DNA of 13,844 bases. It comes from an uncultured Sutterella sp. Lineage in GTDB: Bacteria; Pseudomonadota; Gammaproteobacteria; Burkholderiales; Burkholderiaceae_F. The stretch covers positions 1 through 13,844 of the forward strand of contig CAKQKT010000051.1 of NCBI GenBank assembly GCA_934249275.1. Reading direction: 5' to 3'. The position numbers were made by a program, and so were the translations under genes. This document shows, in pieces, positions 7,091 through 13,844 of this stretch (positions within the stretch are counted from its first letter, which is position 1; every line of letters starts with the position of its first letter). Below the pieces are notes generated by a model that was not told the origin of the DNA, searched no databases, and saw nothing but the letters and a program-made list of their open reading frames with translations.

Positions 7091-8202
7091 AATTCAATCT
7101 CAAGCACTGCGCCGTTCTCCTCAGCGCATTTGCCATGGCCGCAACCTCTGCAGCCGCACGCACCGTCGTTGACGACAACGACACCAAGGTCGAGATTCCC
7201 GACCAGGTGAACCGCGTCGTCGTGACGAACATTCTTCCGCTCGCCTCCGCCGTGACGGTCTTCCTCAATGACGGCAAGACCGTGGTCGGCATGCACCCGG
7301 CTTCCTATTCCGCCGCCAAGACCGGCCTTCTCGGCAAGCTCTATCCCGACGTTCTCAAGGCCGACACCTCCTTCATGCAGGGCGCCAATCTCAACGTCGA
7401 AGCGCTGATGGCCCTCAAGCCCGACCTCGTCCTCGTCAACGCTCCCGACAAGCGCACGCTTGACGCCGTCCGCAATGCCGGCATTCCCGCCTTCGGCATC
7501 AGCCCGACCAAGTGGCACTACGATGTCATCGAAACGCACGCCCAGTGGATGAAGAGTCTCGCCGAGATCTGGCCCGATCAGAAGGGCAAGGGCGACTTGA
7601 TTGACAGCCGCTCGAAGGCCATCGCAAAAATGGTTGCCGACCGCACCAAGGATCTCAAGCCCGAGGAGCGAAGCAAGGTGCTCTTCCTCTTCCGCTACGA
7701 CAGCCGCCAGATCGTCACCTCCGGCAAGAACTTCTTCGGCCAGTACTGGTGCAACGCCGTCGGTGCGAAGAACGTCGCTGAAACCGTGACCGCCGACAAC
7801 GCCAACGCGATCGTCTCGATGGAGCAGATCTACGCTTGGAATCCGGACGTCATCTTCATTACGAACTTCACGGCCGCCAAGCCGTCCGACCTTCTTGAAA
7901 ACAAGATCGCCGGCCATGACTGGTCCGACATCAAGGCCGTCAAGGACAAGCGCGTCTACAAGCTTCCGCTCGGCATCTACCGCAGCTACACGCCGTCGGC
8001 CGACACGCCGCTCACGCTCCTCTGGATGGCCAAGCAGGTTTATCCCTCGCGCTTTGCCGACATCGACCTCACGAAGGAAGTGAAGGCCTGGTACAAGGAC
8101 GTCTTCGGAGTGACGCTCACCGATGCCGACGTCGACATGATGTTCAACCCGGGTGAAGGCGCCTCGGCCAGCGCCACGGTCGCCACCCGCAGCAACGGCT
8201 GA
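7087..8202 (+). CDS. Periplasmic substrate-binding protein, FepB/BtuF-type ABC importer
   Basis: A 371-residue class III (siderophore/cobalamin/heme-type) binding protein. A Sec signal peptide is visible (MKFNLK, hydrophobic core, cleavage near SAAA at about 21-24). There is no lipobox, so it should be soluble in the periplasm. Family features are IPDQVNRVVVTNILPLASAV after a short strand, NVEALMALKPDLVLVN, then a long central helix region, WNPDVIFITN, VYKLPLGIYR and TPLTLLWMAKQVYP. Its ATG overlaps the stop of the K-like gene as ATGA (7087-7090), which is strong evidence that the transporter and nitrogenase-like genes are one operon. The ligand could be a ferric chelate, cobalamin-like corrinoid, heme or another metal complex; sequence alone does not decide. 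Confidence 0.93.
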   Translation: MKFNLKHCAVLLSAFAMAATSAAARTVVDDNDTKVEIPDQVNRVVVTNILPLASAVTVFLNDGKTVVGMHPASYSAAKTGLLGKLYPDVLKADTSFMQGANLNVEALMALKPDLVLVNAPDKRTLDAVRNAGIPAFGISPTKWHYDVIETHAQWMKSLAEIWPDQKGKGDLIDSRSKAIAKMVADRTKDLKPEERSKVLFLFRYDSRQIVTSGKNFFGQYWCNAVGAKNVAETVTADNANAIVSMEQIYAWNPDVIFITNFTAAKPSDLLENKIAGHDWSDIKAVKDKRVYKLPLGIYRSYTPSADTPLTLLWMAKQVYPSRFADIDLTKEVKAWYKDVFGVTLTDADVDMMFNPGEGASASATVATRSNG

Positions 8203-8205
8203 TAA

Positions 8206-9261
8206 ATGTCCACCGCTCCCGTACGCGCGCGAAGCGCCCAGGCCGCCAAGGCGGCCGCCGGCCACTTTCGCCTCATCATCGCTTCTCTCGTCGCGGTTCT
8301 GCTCGTCACGGCCGTCGCCTCGCTCTGCATGGGCCGCTTCAGCCTCACGGGCGCGCAGGTTCTGGCCGTCCTGATGCCCGACGGCTGGATGTCCGTCGAA
8401 ACAAACCGCATGATGGAGAACATCGTGCTCAACGTGAGGCTCCCGCGCGTCATCCTCGCCATCATTGCCGGTGCGGGGCTCGCCATGTCGGGCGCCGCCT
8501 TTCAGGCGCTTTTTGCGAATCCCCTCGCCGCGCCCGACACGCTCGGCGTCGCCACGGGCGCCTCGTTCGGCGCGGTTCTCGGCATTCTCTTCGGATGGAA
8601 CGGCATGGGCATCCAGCTGATGAGCCTGGCAACGGGCCTCTCGGCGGTCTTCTTCGTGATCGTCATCAGCCGCGTGAGAAATGCAAGCTCGATTCTGATG
8701 ATCATCCTCTCGGGCATGGTCGTTGGGGCACTCTTCTCGGCCCTTGTGTCGCTCGTCAAGTACGCAGCCGACCCGCAGGACGTGCTCCCGTCCATCACCT
8801 TCTGGATGATGGGCGCGCTTACGGGCGCCACGAAGGCGAGCGTTCTCGCCGGCACCCCCATGGTGCTTCTCGGCATGCTCATTCTGTGGCTCCTGAGATG
8901 GCGCCTCAACGTCACGACGCTTCCCGCAGACGAGGCAGCCAGCCTCGGCATTCCGGTGCGCCGGATCCGCGCGGGCGTCATCATCTCCGCCACCATGATC
9001 ACGGCATCCGTCGTCTCGATGTGCGGCCTCATCGGCTGGGTAGGACTTCTCGTCCCGCATGCCGCACGCATGGTCTTCGGCGCCAACAACCGCTTCGTGC
9101 TGCCTGCCTCCATGGTGATGGGCGCTCTCTTCATGCTCGTGATCGACACGGTGGCGCGCACGGCGACCCAAAGCGAGATTCCGGTCTCCATTCTGACGGC
9201 CGTCGTGGGCGCGCCGTTCTTCATCTATCTCCTGCGCCGAACGGGCGGGATTTCGGGATAG
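8206..9261 (+). CDS. FecCD/BtuC-type ABC importer permease
   Basis: A 351-residue inner-membrane permease of the BtuC/FecCD family, expected to work as a homodimer with about 10 helices per chain. Seen are the family segment RLPRVILAIIAGAGLAMSG followed by AFQALFANPLAAPDTLGV, the coupling region ADEAASLGIPVRR, GLIGWVGLLVPHAARM, and the C-terminal EIPVSILTAVVGAPFFIYLL. A cytosolic basic N-terminus of about 20 residues precedes helix 1. It starts one codon after the tandem stops TGA-TAA of the binding-protein gene with no good Shine-Dalgarno, so translation is probably coupled. Confidence 0.95.
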   Translation: MSTAPVRARSAQAAKAAAGHFRLIIASLVAVLLVTAVASLCMGRFSLTGAQVLAVLMPDGWMSVETNRMMENIVLNVRLPRVILAIIAGAGLAMSGAAFQALFANPLAAPDTLGVATGASFGAVLGILFGWNGMGIQLMSLATGLSAVFFVIVISRVRNASSILMIILSGMVVGALFSALVSLVKYAADPQDVLPSITFWMMGALTGATKASVLAGTPMVLLGMLILWLLRWRLNVTTLPADEAASLGIPVRRIRAGVIISATMITASVVSMCGLIGWVGLLVPHAARMVFGANNRFVLPASMVMGALFMLVIDTVARTATQSEIPVSILTAVVGAPFFIYLLRRTGGISG

Positions 9262-9265
9262 CGCC

Positions 9266-10054
9266 ATGTCTCTTGATGTCATCCACGGCGGCTACGCCTG
9301 GCCGGGCCGCGAGCCCGTGCTCTCAGGCGTCGACTTTTCCTTTGACGGCAAGGGCGTCATGAGCATTCTCGGGCCCAACGGCGCAGGGAAGACGACCCTT
9401 CTGCGATGCATGCTCGGCCTGCTGAAGTTTACGGAGGGCGAGGCGCGCCTTGACGGCCGTGCCGTCTCCGACTGGAAGCCGCGCGACTTCTGGCGCACGA
9501 TCGGATACGTTCCTCAGGCCAAGCTTCCGGGCTTTGCCTCGATGTCGCTCGCCGACATGGTTGTGCTCGGCCGAAGCGCGCACATCGGCCCCTTCAGCCT
9601 GCCGTCCGATGCGGACTGGGCCGTCGTTGACCGCGTGATGACCGAAGTCGGCATCGAGCATCTGGCCAACCGCCTCTGCAGCGAAGTTTCGGGCGGCCAG
9701 TTCCAGCTTGCGCTCATCGCACGCGCCCTTGCGGCCGAACCCAAGATCCTCGTGCTGGACGAACCCGAGTCGAATCTCGACTTCCGCAACCAGATGGTCG
9801 TTCTCAACGTAATCGAGCGTCTGACCGAACAGGGACTCGGCGCCGTCATCAACACGCACTTCCCGGCTCACGCGCTCGAAATCTCCACGAAGACGCTGCT
9901 CGTGCCCAAGCACCGTCCGCCCATCTTCGGCAACACCCGCGACGTCATGACCGAGGATCAGCTCTCCGATGTCTTCGACGTGCGGGTGCGCATTCGCGAG
10001 CTCGACTTTCCCGAGCGCCGCTACACGTGCGTCGCAGCCGTCGAGCCGAAGTAG
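9266..10054 (+). CDS. FepC/BtuD-type ABC importer ATPase
   Basis: A 262-residue cytosolic ATPase that powers the importer. All catalytic motifs are present: Walker A GPNGAGKT (36-43), Q-loop glutamine in YVPQAK (Q84), ABC signature SEVSGGQ (139-145, Val in place of the usual Leu), Walker B ILVLDEPESNLD (161-172) with E166 as the catalytic glutamate, and switch histidine H198 in NTHFPAHA. It starts 4 bases after the permease stop and is the last gene of the operon, 25 bases before the terminator. Confidence 0.95.
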   Translation: MSLDVIHGGYAWPGREPVLSGVDFSFDGKGVMSILGPNGAGKTTLLRCMLGLLKFTEGEARLDGRAVSDWKPRDFWRTIGYVPQAKLPGFASMSLADMVVLGRSAHIGPFSLPSDADWAVVDRVMTEVGIEHLANRLCSEVSGGQFQLALIARALAAEPKILVLDEPESNLDFRNQMVVLNVIERLTEQGLGAVINTHFPAHALEISTKTLLVPKHRPPIFGNTRDVMTEDQLSDVFDVRVRIRELDFPERRYTCVAAVEPK

Positions 10055-10079
10055 TCCTTCCGCCTAACATCCAATAAGA

Positions 10080-10116
10080 AAGGATCGCTCCACAGCCGTG
10101 GAACGATCCTTCTTTT
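10080..10116. terminator. Strong, probably bidirectional terminator
   Basis: Fourteen-base arms (10080-10093 and 10098-10111, one C-A mismatch) close the loop AGCC, followed on the plus strand by CTTTT. Read on the minus strand the same stem is followed by TTCTTATT (T-rich but less uniform). It ends the nitrogenase-like/ABC operon and lies 33 bases past the stop of the converging phosphate permease gene, so it may serve both. Confidence 0.9.
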
Positions 10117-10149
10117 ATGCCTATCTTCCGTCGAAGTCCTGCTTTTGCC

Positions 10150-12414
10150 TCAGCGTTCGGAGGGCTGGATGGGCTCCACCGCATCGTCATCGGCCAGGAA
10201 GGGGATCTTCTTCTTTTCGGCAGAGGTCAGACCGGCCTCAAGCTCGCTCTGGAGGAGCTTCACCATCATGTAGCGGTTGAGGACTTCGCGCGCAAAGAGC
10301 AGGTAGCCGAGATAGAGCTCGGACTTGCGAAGCGAGATCTTCTCCTCGCCGATCTGAATCATGAAGTCGCGCTGAGCCTCTTCAATGAGTTCCAGTGCCT
10401 GCGAGCAGTTGGCCGGCACGAAGTTGTCGCGAATCATGATCATGCGCTTTGAGAGCGCCTCGATGTTGTCGCGCATGCGGCCCGTGAACGGCGAGTGGGA
10501 GTTGGCCACATAGTTCTGCGCAACACCGATCTGGTCGCGCAGCGCATGGCTGACTTCCTTCATGCTCGTGAAGGCGCGGTAGTAGAAGTTTCGGGCGTCT
10601 CGGTCGGAGCGAGAGCCGCCGCCCTCAAGCGCCATGTGGTAGTACTCGCCGCGACGCACCGTGATGAAGTCGAAGAGCTGGGCGGCATCGCCCTTGAGCT
10701 CGCGAAGCCTCTGATCGTCCTCCTTGAGGAAGGCCTGAAGGCCCTGAGCAAAGAGGGTGAGCGTGGCGTTGAGATTGTCGTTGACGCTTTCGGTCAGCAG
10801 GTCTCGAATGCTGGCCTTGTCGCCGCGGTCGATGCGTTCGTCTTCGCTTTCCTCATCCTTGTCCTTGACGAAGAAGTTCGTGCGAATGACGACGGCGAGC
10901 GCGAGAAGCATCATGATGACCTGAAGCGGTTCGCCCCAGCTGATGAACATCATGCAGATGATGCCGCAGGCGCTGAAGGCCGTAAAAGCGGTCATGAACC
11001 AGCCGGAAATCACGGTCAGCACGCCGGAGATTCTGTACACGGCGGACTCGCGGTCCCAGGCGCCGTCGGCAAGAGACGAACCCATGGCGACCATGAAGGT
11101 CACGTACGTCGTCGAAAGCGGAAGCTTGAGGCTCGTAGCCGAGGCGATGAGCGCTGCGGCCAGCACGAGATTCACGCTTGCGCGGATTTCGTCGAACGGA
11201 AGCTCGATCTCGCCCGGCGCAAGCCTCTTCTTTTCAAAGCGCGTGGCAAGGCTCTTGAGCACCGAAGCCGGAATGACCTGATGAGCAATGTTGTTGAAGC
11301 GAATGGCGGAGCGCACGGCGACGCGGGCGGGAAGCGAGGAGCCGAACTGCTCCTTGCCGCCTCGGGCTGACGAAGCCAGGCTGATGGACGTGCGGATGAC
11401 GCGGCGGGCTCGCTTGGAAAACCACAGCGTGAGCACCATCACGATGCCCGAAGCGAGCAGGAAGTAGGTCGGCGTCCCGTTGTTGTGACGCAGGCCCTCC
11501 ATCGTGAAGGTCGTCGGATCGGCGCCTTCGACGGCGGACCAGATCTCGTAGGAGGAAAGAGCGGCGAGCGGCACGCCGATGAAGTTCACAAGGTCGTTGC
11601 CGGCAAATGCAAAGGCAAGCGAGAACGTGCCGGCAAGAATGATGATCGGGAAGATGTTGAAGCGGAACGCCAGAATGAGGGCTTGGAAGAAGACCGTCAT
11701 GGCGGCGAAGCAGCCGATCAGCAGCTCGGTGGTGTTGGCGTCAATCCAGGCAACCCATTCGGGCTGCATGAAGGAGGCACCCTTGACACCCTTGATCACG
11801 AGGAAGTAGAAGACGGCCGTGAGCGAAACGCCGCCGTAGATGCCGCCGAACCACCTGTAATAGCGTTCGTAGTTGAAGGTGAAGATCAGGCGCAGCAGAT
11901 ACTGCACCAGAAGGCCCGCGAAGAAGGCGACCACAACGGACACAAGAATCGCCATGATCATGGCGAGCGCCTTGGCGGAATTGAGATAGAGCCCCAGATC
12001 CGTAATGGGAGCGCCGCTCGACCAGACCTTGTAGCATGCAAGCGCGGTGGCGCCGCCGAGAAGCTCGAAGACGATCGAGACGGTCGTGGAGGTGGGAAGC
12101 CCCAGAGAATTGAATGTATTGAGGAGCAGAACGTCGCAGACCATGACGGCCGTGAAGACGATGATCACTTCCTTGAATGTGAAGTGCTCCGGAACAAGGA
12201 CGCCCGTGCGGGCGACCTCCATCATGCCTGAAGAGAATGTGGCGCCCAGCAGGACACCCATGCTGGCCACGGCCATGATCACCCAAAAGGGTGCTGTGCG
12301 GGAACCGACGGCGGAATTGAGAAAATTGACGGCGTCGTTGGACACGCCGACAAAAAGGTCAATAACGGCCAGCGCGCCCAAGAGCGCCAGCGCTACAAGT
12401 ATGAATGTATCCAT
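10150..12414 (-). CDS. PiT-type inorganic phosphate permease with C-terminal PhoU-like domain
   Basis: A 754-residue inner-membrane phosphate transporter. The two PiT repeats are clear: GVSNDAVNFLNSAVGSR (23-39, N26/D27) with GLPTSTTVS (104-113), and AGNDLVNFIGVPLAALSS (271-288) with LPLSTTYVTFMVAMGSS (430-446). Both STT motifs lack the histidine usual in PiT proteins (V and Y instead). The membrane part ends near 515. After an acidic linker (KDKDEESEDE) comes a helical, charged region of about 200 residues (roughly 530-735) resembling PhoU/DUF47 helical bundles. In other bacteria PhoU or a DUF47 protein is a separate subunit encoded beside pit, so this is probably a fused regulator. The start ATG (12414) has no strong Shine-Dalgarno. 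Substrate phosphate is inferred from family; coupling to H+, Na+ or metal-phosphate is unknown. Confidence 0.92.
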   Translation of the reverse strand: MDTFILVALALLGALAVIDLFVGVSNDAVNFLNSAVGSRTAPFWVIMAVASMGVLLGATFSSGMMEVARTGVLVPEHFTFKEVIIVFTAVMVCDVLLLNTFNSLGLPTSTTVSIVFELLGGATALACYKVWSSGAPITDLGLYLNSAKALAMIMAILVSVVVAFFAGLLVQYLLRLIFTFNYERYYRWFGGIYGGVSLTAVFYFLVIKGVKGASFMQPEWVAWIDANTTELLIGCFAAMTVFFQALILAFRFNIFPIIILAGTFSLAFAFAGNDLVNFIGVPLAALSSYEIWSAVEGADPTTFTMEGLRHNNGTPTYFLLASGIVMVLTLWFSKRARRVIRTSISLASSARGGKEQFGSSLPARVAVRSAIRFNNIAHQVIPASVLKSLATRFEKKRLAPGEIELPFDEIRASVNLVLAAALIASATSLKLPLSTTYVTFMVAMGSSLADGAWDRESAVYRISGVLTVISGWFMTAFTAFSACGIICMMFISWGEPLQVIMMLLALAVVIRTNFFVKDKDEESEDERIDRGDKASIRDLLTESVNDNLNATLTLFAQGLQAFLKEDDQRLRELKGDAAQLFDFITVRRGEYYHMALEGGGSRSDRDARNFYYRAFTSMKEVSHALRDQIGVAQNYVANSHSPFTGRMRDNIEALSKRMIMIRDNFVPANCSQALELIEEAQRDFMIQIGEEKISLRKSELYLGYLLFAREVLNRYMMVKLLQSELEAGLTSAEKKKIPFLADDDAVEPIQPSER

Positions 12415-12459
12415 TCGAGTTGTATTTGCCCGAACCGCCTAGCCGACTATGACGCTCCG

Positions 12460-12506
12460 AGGATAAAAGCCGCAGGGCGTGACAGTTCCTGACAATTTGC
12501 AATCAG
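12460..12506 (-). promoter_or_regulatory. Candidate Pho-box-like promoter of the phosphate permease gene
   Basis: On the minus strand three related heptamers run CTGATTG (12500-12506), TTGTCAG (12489-12495) and CTGTCAC (12479-12485). Their starts are 11 and then 10 bases apart, close to the 11-base period of PhoB sites built on CTGTCAT. A -10-like TATCCT (12460-12465) follows 13 bases later, with no -35 at normal distance, as in activator-dependent promoters. The 10-base step and loose -10 spacing keep this tentative. Confidence 0.42.
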
Positions 12507-12543
12507 TATTAAACGGGTCAATTGTATCGAACCTCAAGGCATA

Positions 12544-12592
12544 TTGGGGAGATCGCTTACACGGTAAACCTCCCAATTTTCGCATCGGGAGG
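12544..12592. repeat. Three mutually exclusive pairing segments in the gap between the permease and MFS genes
   Basis: TTGGGGAG (12544-12551), CCTCCCAA (12569-12576) and GGGAGG (12587-12592) can pair as first-second or second-third but not both. On the minus strand, the second-third hairpin is followed by TTTACC and might be a weak terminator for the MFS gene, whose stop is 119 bases upstream. On the plus strand no gene is served. The rest of 12507-12710 shows no supported gene. Confidence 0.35.
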
Positions 12593-12710
12593 CTTCTTGA
12601 CAAGCCTATATTCCGCCGCTGTTGAGATCTTGAAGCTCAAGCCCGGAGAATACTTCTGCCTCTCAGTTGTTTTTTCACAACAAAGCGGTTATCTGCCGCA
12701 TCATGCGCGG

Positions 12711-13844
12711 CTATTCCAAATGCGCGGGATTCCCGTGCGAGCTCTCCTCGTTTTTCGGACGCATGTACCAGAGGAAGGCTGCGAGCGGCAGGAGAATGAA
12801 GCCGCCGAGGAAGATCACGGACTTGAGCGGCAGATACATGGCCATGCCGCCGCCCACGAGCGGGCCGATCACGCTGCCGACCTGCTGCGCCGAATACGAG
12901 AGGCCGAAGATGCGGCCGCGGTCTTCGGGCGGCGTGCTCATCGTGAGCACCGCATTGATGGCGGGGAAGATGCCGGCGAAGGTCAGACCGCCGATGAAGC
13001 GCCAGATGCCGAACGGAAGAAGCGTATCGGGAATGGCCTGAATCATGCCGAAGAACGCGGTGCCGATAAGCGCCGTATAGAGAACGGGGCGATATCCCCA
13101 CTTCTGGCCGAGAATGCCCCATATGGGAGAAGCAATGACGCCCGAAATGCCGACCGCCGAGAAAACGATGCCGGTCACGAAGACGATGCGGTCCATGCTG
13201 CCCTGAAGCTCGCCGATGTACATCGGCATGATGGGCTGCTGCAGAAGAATCGTCAGCTGGACGACGCCGGCGCAAAGCAGCATGCGCTGCACGACCGGAA
13301 TCTTGAGAAGGTTCGTCTTTTCGCGCTTGACGCCCTCGGTCTTCTGCTCCTTCTTGGGCGGCTCATGAATATAGAAGAATATGAGCAGCACGATGACGGC
13401 GAGTGCGCCGCCGCCGATGAAGAACGTCATTCGCATCGAGAATAGCTCGGCGAGCGCGCCGCCGAAAAAGGGCCCTAGCACACCGCCCGCCGTCATTCCG
13501 CCCTGCATGACGCCCATGGCGAGGCCCACGCGTTCGCGCGGAACCGAACCCGCCAGAATGGCGAGGCAGGCAGGCCAGAGCCCCGAGGCAAAGCCCTGGA
13601 AGCAGCGCATGGCAAGAAGCTACCACTCGTTCTGAACAAGGCCGCCGATCGTATAGGAAATGGCAAGAAGAACTGCGGCTCGCAGCGCCATGAGCTTGCG
13701 CGAGCGCTTGTCGGCGATGGCGCCCCAGATCGGAGCCATGACGCCGGAAATCAGAAAGGAAACGGAGAAAATGGGCTCTTCCGACTTTTTGGGGTAACCA
13801 GGCGCATTGGTCGATGTCAGAACTGGCTCTTGAGAAGGAAACGG
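12711..13844 (-). pseudogene. Major facilitator superfamily transporter, interrupted by in-frame TAG, 5' end outside window
   Basis: A minus-strand MFS drug-efflux-like (MdtG/TetA-type) carrier. The reading frame is open from the right edge, with the family's loop 2-3 motif at 13731 to about 13685 (PIWGAIADKRSRK), then stops at TAG 13620-13622 in the context NEW-stop-LLAMRCFQG. Downstream the frame continues for 299 residues with MFS features: MQGGMTAGGVLGPFFGG, a central cytosolic loop rich in K/E (PKKEQKTEG), the second-half counterpart ASPIWGILGQKWG, and a cytosolic tail. Homologues usually carry Q in the -QLLAxRxxQG- position, so a single C-to-T change (CAG to TAG on the coding strand) explains it. 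The ATG right after (13610) has no ribosome site and would give a carrier missing its first helices. The frame near the right edge (about 13760-13844) is less convincing and may hold a second defect. Confidence 0.75.

Noticed and set aside
6802..9282. 826-codon minus-strand open frame, and the 451-codon plus-strand frame at 1043-2398
   Set aside because: Low-complexity, charge-rich translations antisense to clear genes; typical shadows in high-GC coding DNA.
12522..12710. Small plus-strand gene starting at TTG 12522
   Set aside because: The frame runs on into the antisense of the MFS gene, has no ribosome-binding site, and its first 60 codons match no family I know.
13620..13622. Recoded TAG (pyrrolysine or suppressor readthrough) in the MFS gene
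   Set aside because: TAG is used as the ordinary stop for other genes here (D-like, permease, ATPase), and the position is not catalytic; simple mutation is more likely.

Overview
The window reads as the chromosome of a GC-rich proteobacterium. The rnfH/smpB divergent pair, the multiheme cytochrome, the sodium:amino-acid symporter and the codon bias would suit an anaerobic or microaerophilic Burkholderiales bacterium such as a gut Sutterellaceae member. That placement is inference from gene content; no rRNA or marker phylogeny is available here.

Layout. Positions 1-720 (minus) hold the N-terminal 240 residues of an exported multiheme cytochrome c with three CXXCH motifs and one CXXCK motif, as in NrfA/octaheme nitrite-reductase-like enzymes. 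Next (minus) is an alanine/glycine:sodium symporter (1016-2446) with a clear terminator and a plausible promoter. rnfH (minus, 2682-2996) and smpB (plus, 3161-3628) diverge from a short AT-rich region.

The centre of interest is a compact plus-strand gene run, 3715-10054. It encodes a NifH-like iron protein, two nitrogenase component-1-like subunits (called D-like and K-like here), then a complete FecBCD/BtuFCD-type ABC importer: periplasmic binding protein, permease and ATPase. Genes from the H-like one onward overlap or are separated by 3-8 bases, and the run ends at a strong stem-loop (10080-10116). No nifB, nifEN, nifV, chlorophyllide/protochlorophyllide, F430 (cfb) or methylthio-alkane reductase accessory gene is visible. 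The H-like protein keeps its P-loop and both cluster cysteines. The D/K pair has a reduced, asymmetric cysteine set and no recognisable FeMo-cofactor ligand. The simplest reading is a nitrogenase-like reductase working with a dedicated importer, either for its substrate (metal chelate, tetrapyrrole or similar) or for a metal it needs. The substrate cannot be told from sequence.

Converging on the same terminator from the minus strand is a 754-residue PiT-type phosphate permease with a PhoU-like cytosolic C-terminal domain (10150-12414). A degenerate Pho-box-like repeat lies upstream of it. The window ends in a minus-strand major facilitator gene (12711-13844, 5' end outside) broken by an in-frame TAG where the family normally has a residue inside the transmembrane core.
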